Origin: Pristionchus mayeri
Lineage: Eukaryota > Nematoda > Chromadorea > Rhabditida > Neodiplogasteridae
Direction of reading: 5' to 3'
NCBI GenBank assembly: GCA_036245805.1
Contig: BTRK01000005.1
Location: forward strand, 14,236,984 to 14,300,983
DNA: 64,000 nucleotides
Shown one piece after another: positions 46,601-57,436 of the stretch (the stretch's first letter is position 1; every line of letters begins with the position of its first letter). Made by a program: the position numbers and the translations under genes. The notes under the pieces are model-generated. The model was given only the letters and a program-made list of their open reading frames with translations. It ran no database searches and was not told the DNA's origin.

Positions 46601-49600
46601 AAAATGCGTCCCTAGGGGTACTTTTTCACGTAGATCACGAAAATCGACCTTAGGAAGCGGTATCTCTGACCCCTCATTTCATGTAGCGCGCCTCAACGGC
46701 GAGGTCGGTTTTTGTAAATCGTGAACGGCTCGTTCAAACCCCGTACATATATAGTAATTCTGAAAGATCTCCTCGAGATAAGCATTTTTCCCGTTGGAAG
46801 TGAAGGGCTAGCTCATCTGCGAAAAAAATTACGGTCATTTGAATGTTCAAAATTGACGCCCTGATAAGACTGTGTCCGATAACAATCCAATTTTCTTTTC
46901 ATTCGATTCCTCGTGCAATTTTACCCCTGCGCGCAAATTTAAATGAAAATCGGGTGTGGTATATGGAACGAAATTTTCGAAAGAATATAGCGAAGTCGAA
47001 ATTTTTTGACCAAAAAATACGATTTTTTATTCCTACAATTTTTCTTTCACGTTTTGGTGAGGAGATATGTGCATATTCGTTTTCTACGGGTCGAAATACA
47101 CCAGAAAAAAATTTATTCGGCTTATTCTGAGATTATCCATTTTTGGCCTTAAAATCATCGAAAAATCCCTGTTTCTGAGGTCAAAAATCGATAATCTCAG
47201 AATAAGCCGAATAAATTTTTTTCTGGTGTATTTCGACCCGTAGAAAACGAATATGCACATATCTCCTCACCAAAACGTGAAAGAAAAATTGTAGGAATAA
47301 AAAATCGTATTTTTTGGCCAAAAAAATTTCGACTTCGCTATATTCTTTCGAAAATTTCGTTCCATATACCACACCCGATTTTCATTTAAATTTGCGCGCA
47401 GGGGTAAAATTGCACGAGGAATCGAATGAAAAGAAAATTGGATTGTTATCGGACACAGTCTTATCAGGGCGTCAATTTTGAACATTCAAATGACCGTAAT
47501 TTTTTTCGCAGATGAGCTAGCCCTTCACTTCCAACAGGAAAAATGCTTATCTCGAGGAGATCTTTCAGAATTACTATATATGTACGGGGTTTGAACGAGC
47601 CGTTCACGATTTACAAAAACCGACTTCGCCGTTGAGGCGCGCTACATGAAATGAGGGGTCAGAGATACCGCTTCCTAAGGTCGATTTTCGTGATCTACGT
47701 GAAAAAGTACCAATAGGGACATAGTTTCAGCATAGGTTAGTTTTTTGCTGTACGGACACTACAAGGAATATCTCAATTCTCTCAGAATTACTCTGATAAT
47801 ACCTTCATAACACGCCTTTCGTTGTCAGTGAGTGCGTTAAATCGAGCGAGGAAGGCCGCGCGTTCACTCGGATCGGCCGGCGTCGAGAAGATCACTCTCA
47901 CTGTCGTGCCGCACAAAATGCACTTATGCTTATTCTCCATCTTCGTCGGCTTGACGACCTTGGAAGGAGGACCGACGGCAATCTATAAAGCCATATGTGG
48001 TCTCTTCTAAAGAGAAACCAATTGTTCCTCCCATAATATTTCTTTATTCACAGTACAGTAAATTGAAACATGATAAAATGTCTAATGTACCCGAACAAAT
48101 CACTTCAATAATGTTCAAACTTTAAATAATCTAACCTCTGCAGGACCTTTATTCCCTTTCATACTATTGGCCTTAATGTGAACATGGTTGCCACAGAAGT
48201 GAGCCTCCTCTGAGTTCTTGGCCAACTCCTGCAAAATAATATTTCTATGTTTTACAACATACTTCCTATGATCATATTAAACTTCGCATGGTATTCAATT
48301 TAAAGGAATGCAAAAAATCGTTTAAAGCATTTTCTCACATTTTTTGCAAACAAATTCTGAAATATGTTGAAAAATGACTGAAAATTCATATCAACGGGAT
48401 CGAGCATACCTGCATAACACGCCTTTCGTTGTCAGTGAGTGCGTTAAATCGAGCGAGGAAGGCCGCGCGTTCACTCGGATCGGCCGGCGTCGAGTAGATC
48501 ACTCTCACTGTCGTGCCGCACAAAATGCACTTATGCTTATTCTTCATCTTCGTCGGCTTGTCGACCTTGGAAGGAGGACCGACGGCAGTCTATAAAGTTC
48601 ACAATAATGACCAATATTTGGTGATGAATGTTCTTGGAAGTTGCTGCAATTCTATTACTCACAAATGCACTACCGATTTCATTCGCCCACTGACAACTAC
48701 ATAATCAATAGATGCGCATCTCGGAATACCTCTCTCTCTCTGCACCCTCAATGACTCAACAGAATCCTCCCCATAGTTAATACCTATGTTTTCAAGATAT
48801 CATCGCGCCTCGGGCATAGATAAATAATAATTATTAATACCTCGGCAGGAACGTTCTGCTTCTCCTGGGGAATCTCGACCGACGTACGGATATGTTCGAC
48901 ACAGAAGTAAGCCGTAGTCGCGTTGCGTCCCAACGCCTGAGTTTACACGAAAGATTAAAACCTCGATTTACTGTAATTATAGTACTGTAAGTAGTGGATG
49001 CGTGGCATCCAAGTAAACCGTTGATATAATGTTGCGTGCTACGAATTCTATTCTCACATTAGCCAATTTAGCAGAATGACGAACCTTGACTGAGTGTCTG
49101 AAAGACTTCTTCGAGAAGATGACACGGGCGAGGAAGTCGGCGCGTGCCAGGGGATTGGGGGGCGTCGCATAGGAACGACTGACCATCGCCCCGCACAAGT
49201 AGCACATTCTCATCACGCCATTCACAACAGGCAAAGGATGGAGCGCAGTAGCGGAGGGGGAAAGCGCCTGAACAATAATTGCATATTACATATGTTGTAA
49301 TCCATACGGCCAGAGTTTCACAATCAGTTGAAAAGAGCAATATTTTCAAATATATATTTTTTCAAATATATAATACACTGAACTTTTTTTAAAATTGAAT
49401 ATTCGTGCTAATATATTAACTAGGGTGGCGAAAACTGTTCACGGATATCCGACTTGTGGACTAGGGTTGGCAATACGAGGGGAGATAACGAGCTCGTTAT
49501 CTTCCCCCTACTCGTATTTCGCAAGCCGAGGAGGGGGGGGGCGTAACGAGCTCGTAATCACCCTTGTATTGCCAATGCTATTGTGGACCCTCTCTTTCGG

Positions 49601-50142
49601 ATAAGCAGCATCGAGGGTCGCGTGTCGCGCTATCGCGCCGGGTTCTCCATTTTATCGGAGAGAAACTGTTTTAGCAGCTCCGAAACGGGTCGACTATATT
49701 GATCTAGCTTTTACCGTCTCTGGTGGAGGCTGTTTTGGAGCTGTCTATAACGGGTTGTCCAAGCCGCGAGTGCAACACTGTTTTCACCACCCAAATATTA
49801 ATAAATAAGGGAGGACGGTATGGAAAATAATAAATAACTTATATTGAAATAGTAATCTGCACAACTTGCTTCCCTGTTTAGAATGATATCTTTTTTCAAA
49901 CAATTTGAAGAAAAAAATCAATCTGACCAGGCTACTAGCATAAATATTTCGTAATTCACCTTAGCCATCGGCCTTTTCTTGACTTCCATCGATTTGTCTT
50001 TGGGAGGCTCGCTATTGAGTGAAATCTCGGCGTGCTCTTCCGCGATTCTCATTGGATTCTCTTCTGCTCCATTCTTTTCTTTCGCAAGTGGATTCGCGGC
50101 AATTCCATCAGATTCTCGGGGTTCCTGCATTGTTTTCCCCAT
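43687..50142 (-). CDS. five-module THAP-like C2CH protein, 591 aa
   Basis: Sixteen exons, every intron in phase 0: 50142-49960, 49267-49085, 48936-48841, 48589-48410, 48228-48136, 47982-47803, 46360-46268, 46138-46076, 45972-45913, 45753-45691, 45547-45419, 45138-45070, 44517-44377, 44203-44114, 43906-43859, 43791-43687. Modules are split over exon pairs: CYLCGAM...FCVEH, CILCGTT...FCGNH, CILCGTT...FCVNH, CTLCAKY...FCAEH, CYLCGET...CTKH, each with about 40-55 residues between the Cys pair and the C-x2-H. The end carries KKKRKRY (nuclear signal) and an acidic SDSESSSDEPGPS. The C-x2-C...C-x2-H layout matches the THAP-like motif known from C. elegans SynMuv proteins LIN-15A and LIN-56; a role in transcriptional repression is inference. 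Introns contain a 1.26 kb palindrome and two smaller inverted repeats. Start: first in-frame ATG behind a tttcttaaag acceptor; an earlier exon is possible. Confidence 0.8.
44893..45053. repeat. MITE-like inverted repeat in an intron
   Basis: AGGAGGCGCCCAAATTGGAA is mirrored by TTCCAACTTGGGCGCTTCCT. Further inner pairs are CTGTTTTATGCCTCTCCC / GGGAGAGGCACCCAAGG. It lies in intron 44518-45069 of the 591-aa gene. Confidence 0.7.
46540..47800. repeat. 1.26 kb palindrome in an intron, abutting a 5' splice site
   Basis: The arms match from about CAGAGGAAATCTGAGAG (46545) to the mirror at 47800, with the centre near 47160. Inner mirrored blocks include GTGATCTACGTGAAAAAGTA and AGGCGCGCTACATGAAATGA. 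It fills most of intron 46361-47802 and ends a few bases from the donor. Three track-length ORFs (46843-47485) are arm artefacts. Confidence 0.85.
49466..49577. repeat. small inverted repeat with G/C runs in an intron
   Basis: TTGGCAATACGAGGGG is mirrored by CCCTTGTATTGCCAA. It contains the palindrome ATAACGAGCTCGTTAT. Lies in intron 49268-49959 of the 591-aa gene. Confidence 0.6.
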
Positions 50143-50674
50143 TTCATCAGTCCTTTAAGAACATGCTTTTCCGCCTCTTTTCTTAACAATTATGTGATTT
50201 TTTCACATGCTGAACGTGTACATAATATACATATTTTGCTTATACAGTTTTTGCCTATGGAAGAATTCAAGAAGGTTGGGCATGTACTATGGCGATAAAA
50301 ATAAGTAAAACACATACCCTTAAGTATCCCCTCGTTTTGATCAGCTCAAATGAATGATCGACCCTTGCCATTGAACAGTTGCCGGCGAGACGTGAACTCT
50401 GGTGTTGAAAGTACCTGCACAAAATATAACTGATTCCGGCAACGCAAACTACAAACAAATATATTCATAAAATATAAGGTACGTCGCTCGATTTAAACGA
50501 TATAAATAGTTTATAAATCAAAGGAAAAAAGGAAATCTTTATCAGGAAAAGCTCAACAACGATTAAATAACTATTCATACAATGAATGGAATAGGGGGTT
50601 GATACAGCTCGATTTGCAATGTTTGAAACACAATAAATAAGTAATTAAAATGAGAAAGTGTCTAGGCATATCCA

Positions 50675-53441
50675 TCAACATTTACTACCAGAAGGACCGG
50701 GTTCATCAAACAGATCTGCATGTTGATTACCGTAATCTGCACGATATACAGCGATTGGAGTCGGCTCAGTTCTCGATGCTTCCACTCCCTGCACGTCCAG
50801 TGATTTCTGCCATAAATTATTCTCTTTTACTTAAGAGGAAAGAATTCCAAAACCATTTATTCATACTACATATTGAGCCTTCAAATGCCAACAAAAATAA
50901 TAATTGTCAGCATGTACGATTAACAAAAATTAAAGTTGCTGGACACCCGTACTATTATTTGAAAGTGCGCGCATGCCTGATCACTCCCGCTCTCTTATTT
51001 TTGCATACTCTCTCACTCCTTTTGCCGTGACCAGGCACTCGCCGAAATTCAAATAATATCACGGATGTTCGGTAACTTTAAGCAGACAAACTGGAACTCT
51101 GCAGTGTGAGACAGCGAGAACTGCAATTCCTTAATCTCTGGAATATTGAGAATAGTTTCACTAGAAGTTTTTGTGAAATACAAATATGACTGATCACAAT
51201 AATAGAAAGGTTAGGAAGTTTACGAAAACGTTTTAGGCGGACTTACTGTGTTGGATCCGACCTGGACGTGCTTTGTGCAGAAATCGAGACGACGCTTCAG
51301 GAGGCGCAATTGCTTCAATTATTTTTATTTTTAAATTTGTTTAAATATAGTTTAAAATATTGTTTTTAAAACAAAATCATATTTTTACATCGAACACTCA
51401 CAGCTATTCGATTTGAGCTTTTCTTCGTAGTTTGTTGAAGTCGGTTCAATAGATTGTCTCGCAGAATTGGATTGGAAGGCGTAGATGCAAAATCGTCAGT
51501 CATTTCTCCACAAAGCTCACATTGCACGCTCTGAAAAAAAATATTTAAATTTCAGGTTTCGAAACTTGAAGCGGTTTTTTTAGAGTGATAGATTAAAAGA
51601 ACCATGTTAGATACATACCTCGAATTGAACTACTGCTGGAGGTACTTGTGAAAGGGGTTGCTTGCGAGCTCTACAGTCTGTCGTGATGAGCTCCTCTGAG
51701 TAGTCGTACTCGAACAAGTATTTGGGCTTCTTCGACGGAAAAATACTTGGCTGCAACGACCGGTTAAAGAAATATTGGAACTTATAGCACTGATCAATAC
51801 TTTTGAATAAAATTGGCACCTGGAAGACAATCAATTGATTCTTAATCACTCACTCACGATTTACTTACCCAGTAAAGTGCTGAAAGCAATATCAAACTCA
51901 CACTCACCTTCGTCGTATGCGGCATTGATTGTTTATCCTTGACTTTTATACTGGTTCTACAAGTTTATAACATAAACGTTTCAAAATTTTCTTGAGCTGA
52001 AATATCTTACCTGATGCCAGTGGCAGGCTTCCGCATTACTAAGGTCGCGTTTATGTCCAGATCACTCAGTATTGTCTGATCAAAAATCGAATCTATCGGA
52101 CGAGAATTGCCAGTGGACGGACAAAACACCTGCACATAATAAAAATAGTCGAAAGACTAAAAGAAAAACAACAAAATCATGTTATGGGTTTCATTTCCAT
52201 GCAAACATTACAGAAAATACCGTAACCGAACTGGCTAATTTCGGAAAAGTGTAATTTGCCCAACTCGGTTACGGTACTGTATTTTCTTTAATTTTTACAT
52301 GGAAATGAAGCCTGTTTTCGTAAAGTTATTGATTTTTATTTTTTATATTAATAAAATCGTAGATATGAAGCAATGAGGAATATATCGAGCATAAGAACGA
52401 CTCACGAAGTTGTATTTTGAGTGTTTTCGAAGTTGCTAAACACAGATTCGGTACAATGCCGAATCGTATAAGATTCATTCCAAAATATATATTCGGTACG
52501 ATAAAAAGCAAATAAAAAAGTACACCCACACTTACATCTGCAATGGGCTGCTCTTGCTTGAGCTCAACTTCTATCGGTTCATCCTTAATGTCCATCTGTT
52601 CCTCCTTGATCGGAGTATTAGAGCTGAATAAAGGAAGACTTTGTGTCGAATCTTCTCGAAGTACAAAAGCATTCGCATTAGCATGGGGCAGCTCCTGAGC
52701 ATTGGCCGGTCTGCTTGCCTCGATTTTACGCGTTTCCTGAAATTGAATGTGAAATCAGACCGTAAATATACCTCTAATAATGTTTTCTAAATGTTGAGTC
52801 ACTTCCTAATAGCCACGAATGCAAGATAAGATATCGAAGCTCTAACCGCCAATTTCCTCTTCCGAATACGTGCTAGATGGTGACTGCGCTTTAATTGTTG
52901 AATGTGCGTAAGGAAGCCCAGGGATCTTTGAAGCTCATTGCACGCCTCCTGAAATCGATTTAATTTTAAGCTTTCGGGGAGTATTTTGCGCTATGCTACA
53001 ACAAATAAACTGTGAAATGTCAGGACGGCGGCGTTCCACACCTTATCACACGACAAATAACAATTTTCAATCGATGCTCATACATGAATTCTTCAATGTT
53101 TTGCAAAACTTACAATAGCGCAAATTTGCTGATCAAGAATCGAATTTCCAAATGTTCGTTCCTCCCAAGAGCCATCATAGTCAGCATACAGTGTGCTGCC
53201 TAGCTCGAATACCACTTGACTAATCCTGAAATCAGCTTGTTTTTAAGGTCATTAGGAAAGCTTACCTTTAAAAAAGCTAGGTAAAAAATAACATCCGGTG
53301 TATTAAAAAATAAAACTTTCATAAAACATGAACGTACATGTGTAGTTGTTGTCCAATGCCTCCATCGATTTTGCGTGCGCTTTGGCTGACCACATTAGTA
53401 GAGTTCACGAATTGCAGCCACAAATCACTCCCTTCGTTCAT
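50675..53441 (-). CDS. one-module THAP-like C2CH protein, 381 aa
   Basis: Ten exons close in frame: 53441-53338, 53225-53114, 52948-52847, 52736-52536, 52129-52011, 51956-51908, 51750-51619, 51530-51402, 51312-51247, 50806-50675 (1146 nt with TGA). The start ATG lies 2 nt behind an aatatcag acceptor, as in spliced-leader trans-splicing. The N-terminal part is helical (HMISQVVFELGSTLYADY) and includes basic IRKRKLA. Then come two SUMO-type K-x-E sites (IKEE, IKDE) and LKQEQPIAD. Next is the conserved exon VFCPSTGNSRPIDSI, then the C2CH module CELCGEMT...FCTKH. The end ASRTEPTPIAVYRADYGN...LFDEPGPS is shared with the other array members. The closest relative is the 57437-61086 gene. Introns hold a small MITE (52188-52312) and repeat copy 2 (50972-51052). 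Confidence 0.8.
50972..51052. repeat. 81-bp hairpin-type repeat, copy 2
   Basis: Reverse copy of 42645-42725 (ATGCCTGATCAC ... GTGACCAGGCA), here inside the last intron of the 381-aa gene, so it is a dispersed element rather than a shared promoter. Confidence 0.6.
52188..52312. repeat. MITE-like inverted repeat with TACCGTAAC core
   Basis: GGTTTCATTTCCATG is mirrored by CATGGAAATGAAGCC, with inner AGAAAATACCGTAACCGA / CGGTTACGGTACTGTATTTTCT. Lies in intron 52130-52535. Confidence 0.7.
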
Positions 53442-53644
53442 ACCTGATATTACGTTAATATTTAGATTAAATTGCAATTTGTTTATTGCGCATGAAAACT
53501 GACTACTTAATTACAGAACCAAAATAGCCCATTTCGTATAGGTGGCTATGCGATATCGATATTGCAAAGTTGCAACGAAGCGTGCTCGTGATGCAACGTA
53601 GCAAACCTGGAATAGGCAACCTTAGTAGGAACGGCAGACGGGTG

Positions 53645-54180
53645 CGGGGCGGACAAAACCTAAATGACCAAAAGCTCAAAAAATCACAGCTCGCTGGGAA
53701 GTTGAGATATGAACTTGGAAGTTGTAGCATTGCAACCAGTATGCCCTCCTTTACATCACCATAGTTAGATCTCCTAACTATGCGATCATGAGTTTCACTC
53801 CATATCTATGTATAGGGGTTCATGCTTCAAAATTGAGAATTTTAGTGGAAATCTCTGATTAGATGAACACCAAATACCGTAATTAATCAATACCCATGTC
53901 ACTTGGGAGCAGCAGTTTCTGGGGCACAGGAATACCGATTGGATACTTTATGTAGGGTTTTTCTAACCCTCATTTTCCACTCAAATTCTCAATTTTGAAG
54001 CATGAACCCCTATACATAGATATGAAGTGAAACTCATGATCGCATAGTTAGGAGATCTAACTATGGTGATGCAGAGGCGAGCATACTGGATACAATGCGA
54101 CAACTCCCAAGTTCATAACTCAACTTCCCAGCGAGCTGTGATTTTTTGAGCTTTTGGTCATTTAGGTTTTGTCCGCCCCC
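53645..54180. repeat. inverted repeat with about 215-bp arms
   Basis: GGGGCGGACAAAACCTAAAT at 53645 mirrors the block ending in poly-C at 54180. The arms share CAGCTCGCTGGGAAGTTGAG and a GTTAGATCTCCTAAC block. Intergenic, upstream of the 381-aa gene. The small ORFs here are artefacts. Confidence 0.8.
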
Positions 54181-54339
54181 CCCCCCCCCCCAGACGGGTT
54201 CCTTAAACAAGCTTCTAAAATAAAAATGCGCATAGCATCCAATAGGGATGCAGGAACGAATTTGCGCTATTCGTCCCCTCTGGGGCGCTTCCCTTCCCTC
54301 TCTCGCCCGTGTTCCAATAGAGAGGTCACTCCCCTCTTT

Positions 54340-54845
54340 CTCAACGAATAGTTCGCGCTCTCTGCCAGGGGGCACGAATAGTTCGCTCTCAGCGAACTAT
54401 TCGCTCCCTCTCTCCCCGTGGCATATTTGATTCAGGTGAGTTTTTCCGATTTCCAAAATCCGGTCATTTTGGCCAAACAGACCAACCCGCGCTTGGACGT
54501 ACTCAGCAAATGATCAACGCAGTTTGAAAGAGCATCATTTGAAATACCCTACACCAAGTTTAGATCAGGGTAGGCCGAAGTTTGCTTTTACCTCTGCGGA
54601 CCCCCTCAAATGGGTGATTCTCTCGTGATGTCTCTCTTATGTAGTCAACTATGATATAGGAGTACTAGTGGGGGAGGGGGTTGATGAATGAGAGGTAGAA
54701 AAGAAGTCAGAGTGCGATGGGCTCCCTCCCCTGTGAACAGAGAGTAGGTGAGAGAGGGAGAAAATAGTTCGCTGAGAACGAACTATTCGTGCCCCCTGGC
54801 AGAGGGTCTCGCTCGAGCGAATAGAGAGAGAAAGAGGGGCGAGGG
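54340..54845. repeat. second inverted repeat with CGAATAGTTCG motifs
   Basis: CTCTGCCAGGGGGCACGAAT is mirrored by ATTCGTGCCCCCTGGCAGAG; both arms hold AGTTCGC and GCGAACT-type palindromes. Directly next to the preceding element, perhaps one composite element. Confidence 0.7.
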
Positions 54846-55091
54846 GGAGGGAAGAGGGTGCGAATACCGACTATTCGTATTCGTATCGGCAACCCTAGCA
54901 TCCAATGATTTTACTTCCGAAAAATTTTAAAAAATTGCCACATAATTTAATTAAGCTGATTTACAAAATTAACAGCTAAAGTACCGTCAACATCAGACTT
55001 CGAGCCTGGCCTGAATTAACAACTGATTTTTTCTCCATATGTTTATTATTTTTAAAAATAAAATAATATAAAATTATGCTTTCGAATTGAT

Positions 55092-56728
55092 TTAAGAGGC
55101 CGGATCTGAGAAGAGTCACCATTTGACCCATGCCCCCGGACATTCCGCCAAGATTTCCGATTCAGGCCTTGGTACTAATAGGACCTAGAGTGCTTCGGGT
55201 CTTTATTTGAAATTTAACAGCGGTACCCTCTATCTCGCGCAAACTGGAGCGCGAGGTGCGGGTACAGTGAAAAATGATGAAAATCCATATTTTCTCAGCC
55301 GAGTAAGGTGGACTCAAAATTCCTTCTGCATTATGTTAGTGTAGCCCACAGCGCTCTGGGACACTATTGAAATCGAATTTACGTTTATTCTGAAAATTAA
55401 ATTTTTATCTCATTTTTCACATTTTTTGAGTTTGTACTACCGTGCTTTCATTTGGGACGCTAATTTCATGTGCCACTTTCTAACACAATCACGCCAACAT
55501 ACATTCAAGCTATAACATTGGAAATCCAAACATTTACAAAAGGCTGCGTTAAACTACCTGATAATTATTGCAGTATGTACTATCACGAGTACGATGTTAT
55601 AAAACAACTGCCTCATTTCACGATTAAGTGAAAAATTTCATGCCGTGAAAATGCAAAATCGATGAGTTCTTTCAAGAAAGGCATTTGATTCTGAGTAGAT
55701 AATCGATGAAATCTGCGAGGCATCAATTGTATTCGAAGTTTTATCGTCACATTAGTGTAAATATGTTTGTGAAAACTAAATTTCAATTACTTCTAAAATA
55801 GCTGAAAAAATAGAAAAAATAATATGTGCTCAGATCTAGTTTTCACAGACATATTTACACTAATGTGACGATAAAACTTCGAATACAGTTGATGCCTCGC
55901 AGATTTCATCGATTATCTACTCAGAATCGAATGGAGTTCTTGAAAGAACTCATCGATTTTGCATTTTCACGGCATGAAATTTTTCACTTAATCGTGAAAT
56001 GAGGCAGTTGTTTTATAACATCATACTCATTATAGTACATACTGCAATAATTATCAGGTAGTTCACCGCAGCCTTTTGTAAATGCGGAGATAAGTGTGTT
56101 CAAATATTGAAAATTTAGAAGTTTGAAAAATCGATTTTCCAGACTTTTTTTTCATCGTAGACGTACAAATACTTTGATGAAATGTCATATGCCGATTAAT
56201 TTCTGTGCCTACTTGGCACAAGAGAGCTGAAAATTTGTAAAATACGTTTGTCGATGACGACTTTGCGAGATTCTGAACGATTTTTAACGTCTTAAGGTTG
56301 TTCGGATTTCCAATGTTATAGCTTGAATGTATGTTCGCGTGATTGTATTACAAAGTGGCACATGAAATTAGCGTCCCAAAGGAAAGCACGGTACAACAAA
56401 CTCGAAAAATGTGAACAATGAGATAAAAATATAATTTTCAGAATCCACGTAAATTCGATTTCAATAGTGTCCCAGAGCGCTGTGGGCTACACTAACATAA
56501 TGCAGAAGAATCTTGAGTCCACCTTGTTCGGCTGAGAAAATATGGATTTTCATCATTTTTCACTGTACCCGCACCTCGCGCTCCAGTTTGCGCGAGATAG
56601 AGGGTACCGCTGTTAAATTTCAAACAAAGACCCTAAGCACTCTAGGTCCTATTAGTACCAAGGCCTGAATCGGAAATCTTGGCGGAATGTCCGGGCAGTG
56701 GTAACTGTTCTCCGATCCGGCCTCTTAA
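55092..56728. repeat. 1.64 kb TTAA-ended palindrome
   Basis: It starts TTAAGAGGCCGGATC and ends with the mirror GATCCGGCCTCTTAA, with arms of about 700 bp. Inner mirrored blocks include AATGATGAAAATCCATATTT and GGTCCTATTAGTACC. No coding content. Intergenic between the two C2CH genes. Confidence 0.9.
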
Positions 56729-57436
56729 GTGACATTCTGGGAAATAAAGACCGGAAAATAGTTAATCACTGAGCTTTAATGAAAATCAGGGAAGAGCAAG
56801 TTTCAAGACTTAAAATCGATATAACGCTTCGCCGTCGGGTCCCCGGCTGAACAGCAATACATCATTACGCGCTTTAAACTCAGTAGAATCCCATAAAGGA
56901 AAAAAAGCACCGGATACGCGGTCGGATTGATATATCGATCGACATAGAATGAGCATCTCAGAAATCGAGGATTTTCAGGTTAAAAGTCGACATAACTTCA
57001 ATGCTTCATCTGTCATATTAACGTACTTCGTAATAAAGTATGCTCTAGGGGATAGAAATAGTATGCGTAGCTAAATGTAGGGTATGGAAAACTGTACGAA
57101 TAAATTATCGGCCGAAGGAGTGCAATTGAGAAACATACTTTTCTAAATTGACTTTGAAACGCATGATAATAAAGTGACCATGCTTTGCAGTCCTTGCGTA
57201 TAGGTATTCACATCGATTCAAACGATATAAATTAATGGTATTGAAAATCCGGTAAGAATACTTTATCAGAAAACTATCAAGCGCTAAGCAAGAAATTCGA
57301 ACAACTACATAATTCTAGCCTTTTCGAAATTATGAACGATGAAGTTATTGAGAGTGGGAAGCAGCTTACGTGACTATTCAGAACTGATTTAATTAGCAAT
57401 GAATATCAACTGAATATGCACGATTATTATTAATAT
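56729..57436. other. intergenic, nothing recognised
   Basis: AT-rich spacer downstream of the 401-aa gene end. Confidence 0.45.

Noticed and set aside
46843..47485. Frames of 63-95 codons on both strands
   Set aside because: They are mirror copies in the two arms of one palindrome, not genes.
50267..50458. Upstream exon or signal-peptide gene before the 591-aa gene
   Set aside because: The hydrophobic frame has plausible splice sites but its phase cannot be joined to exon 50142-49960.
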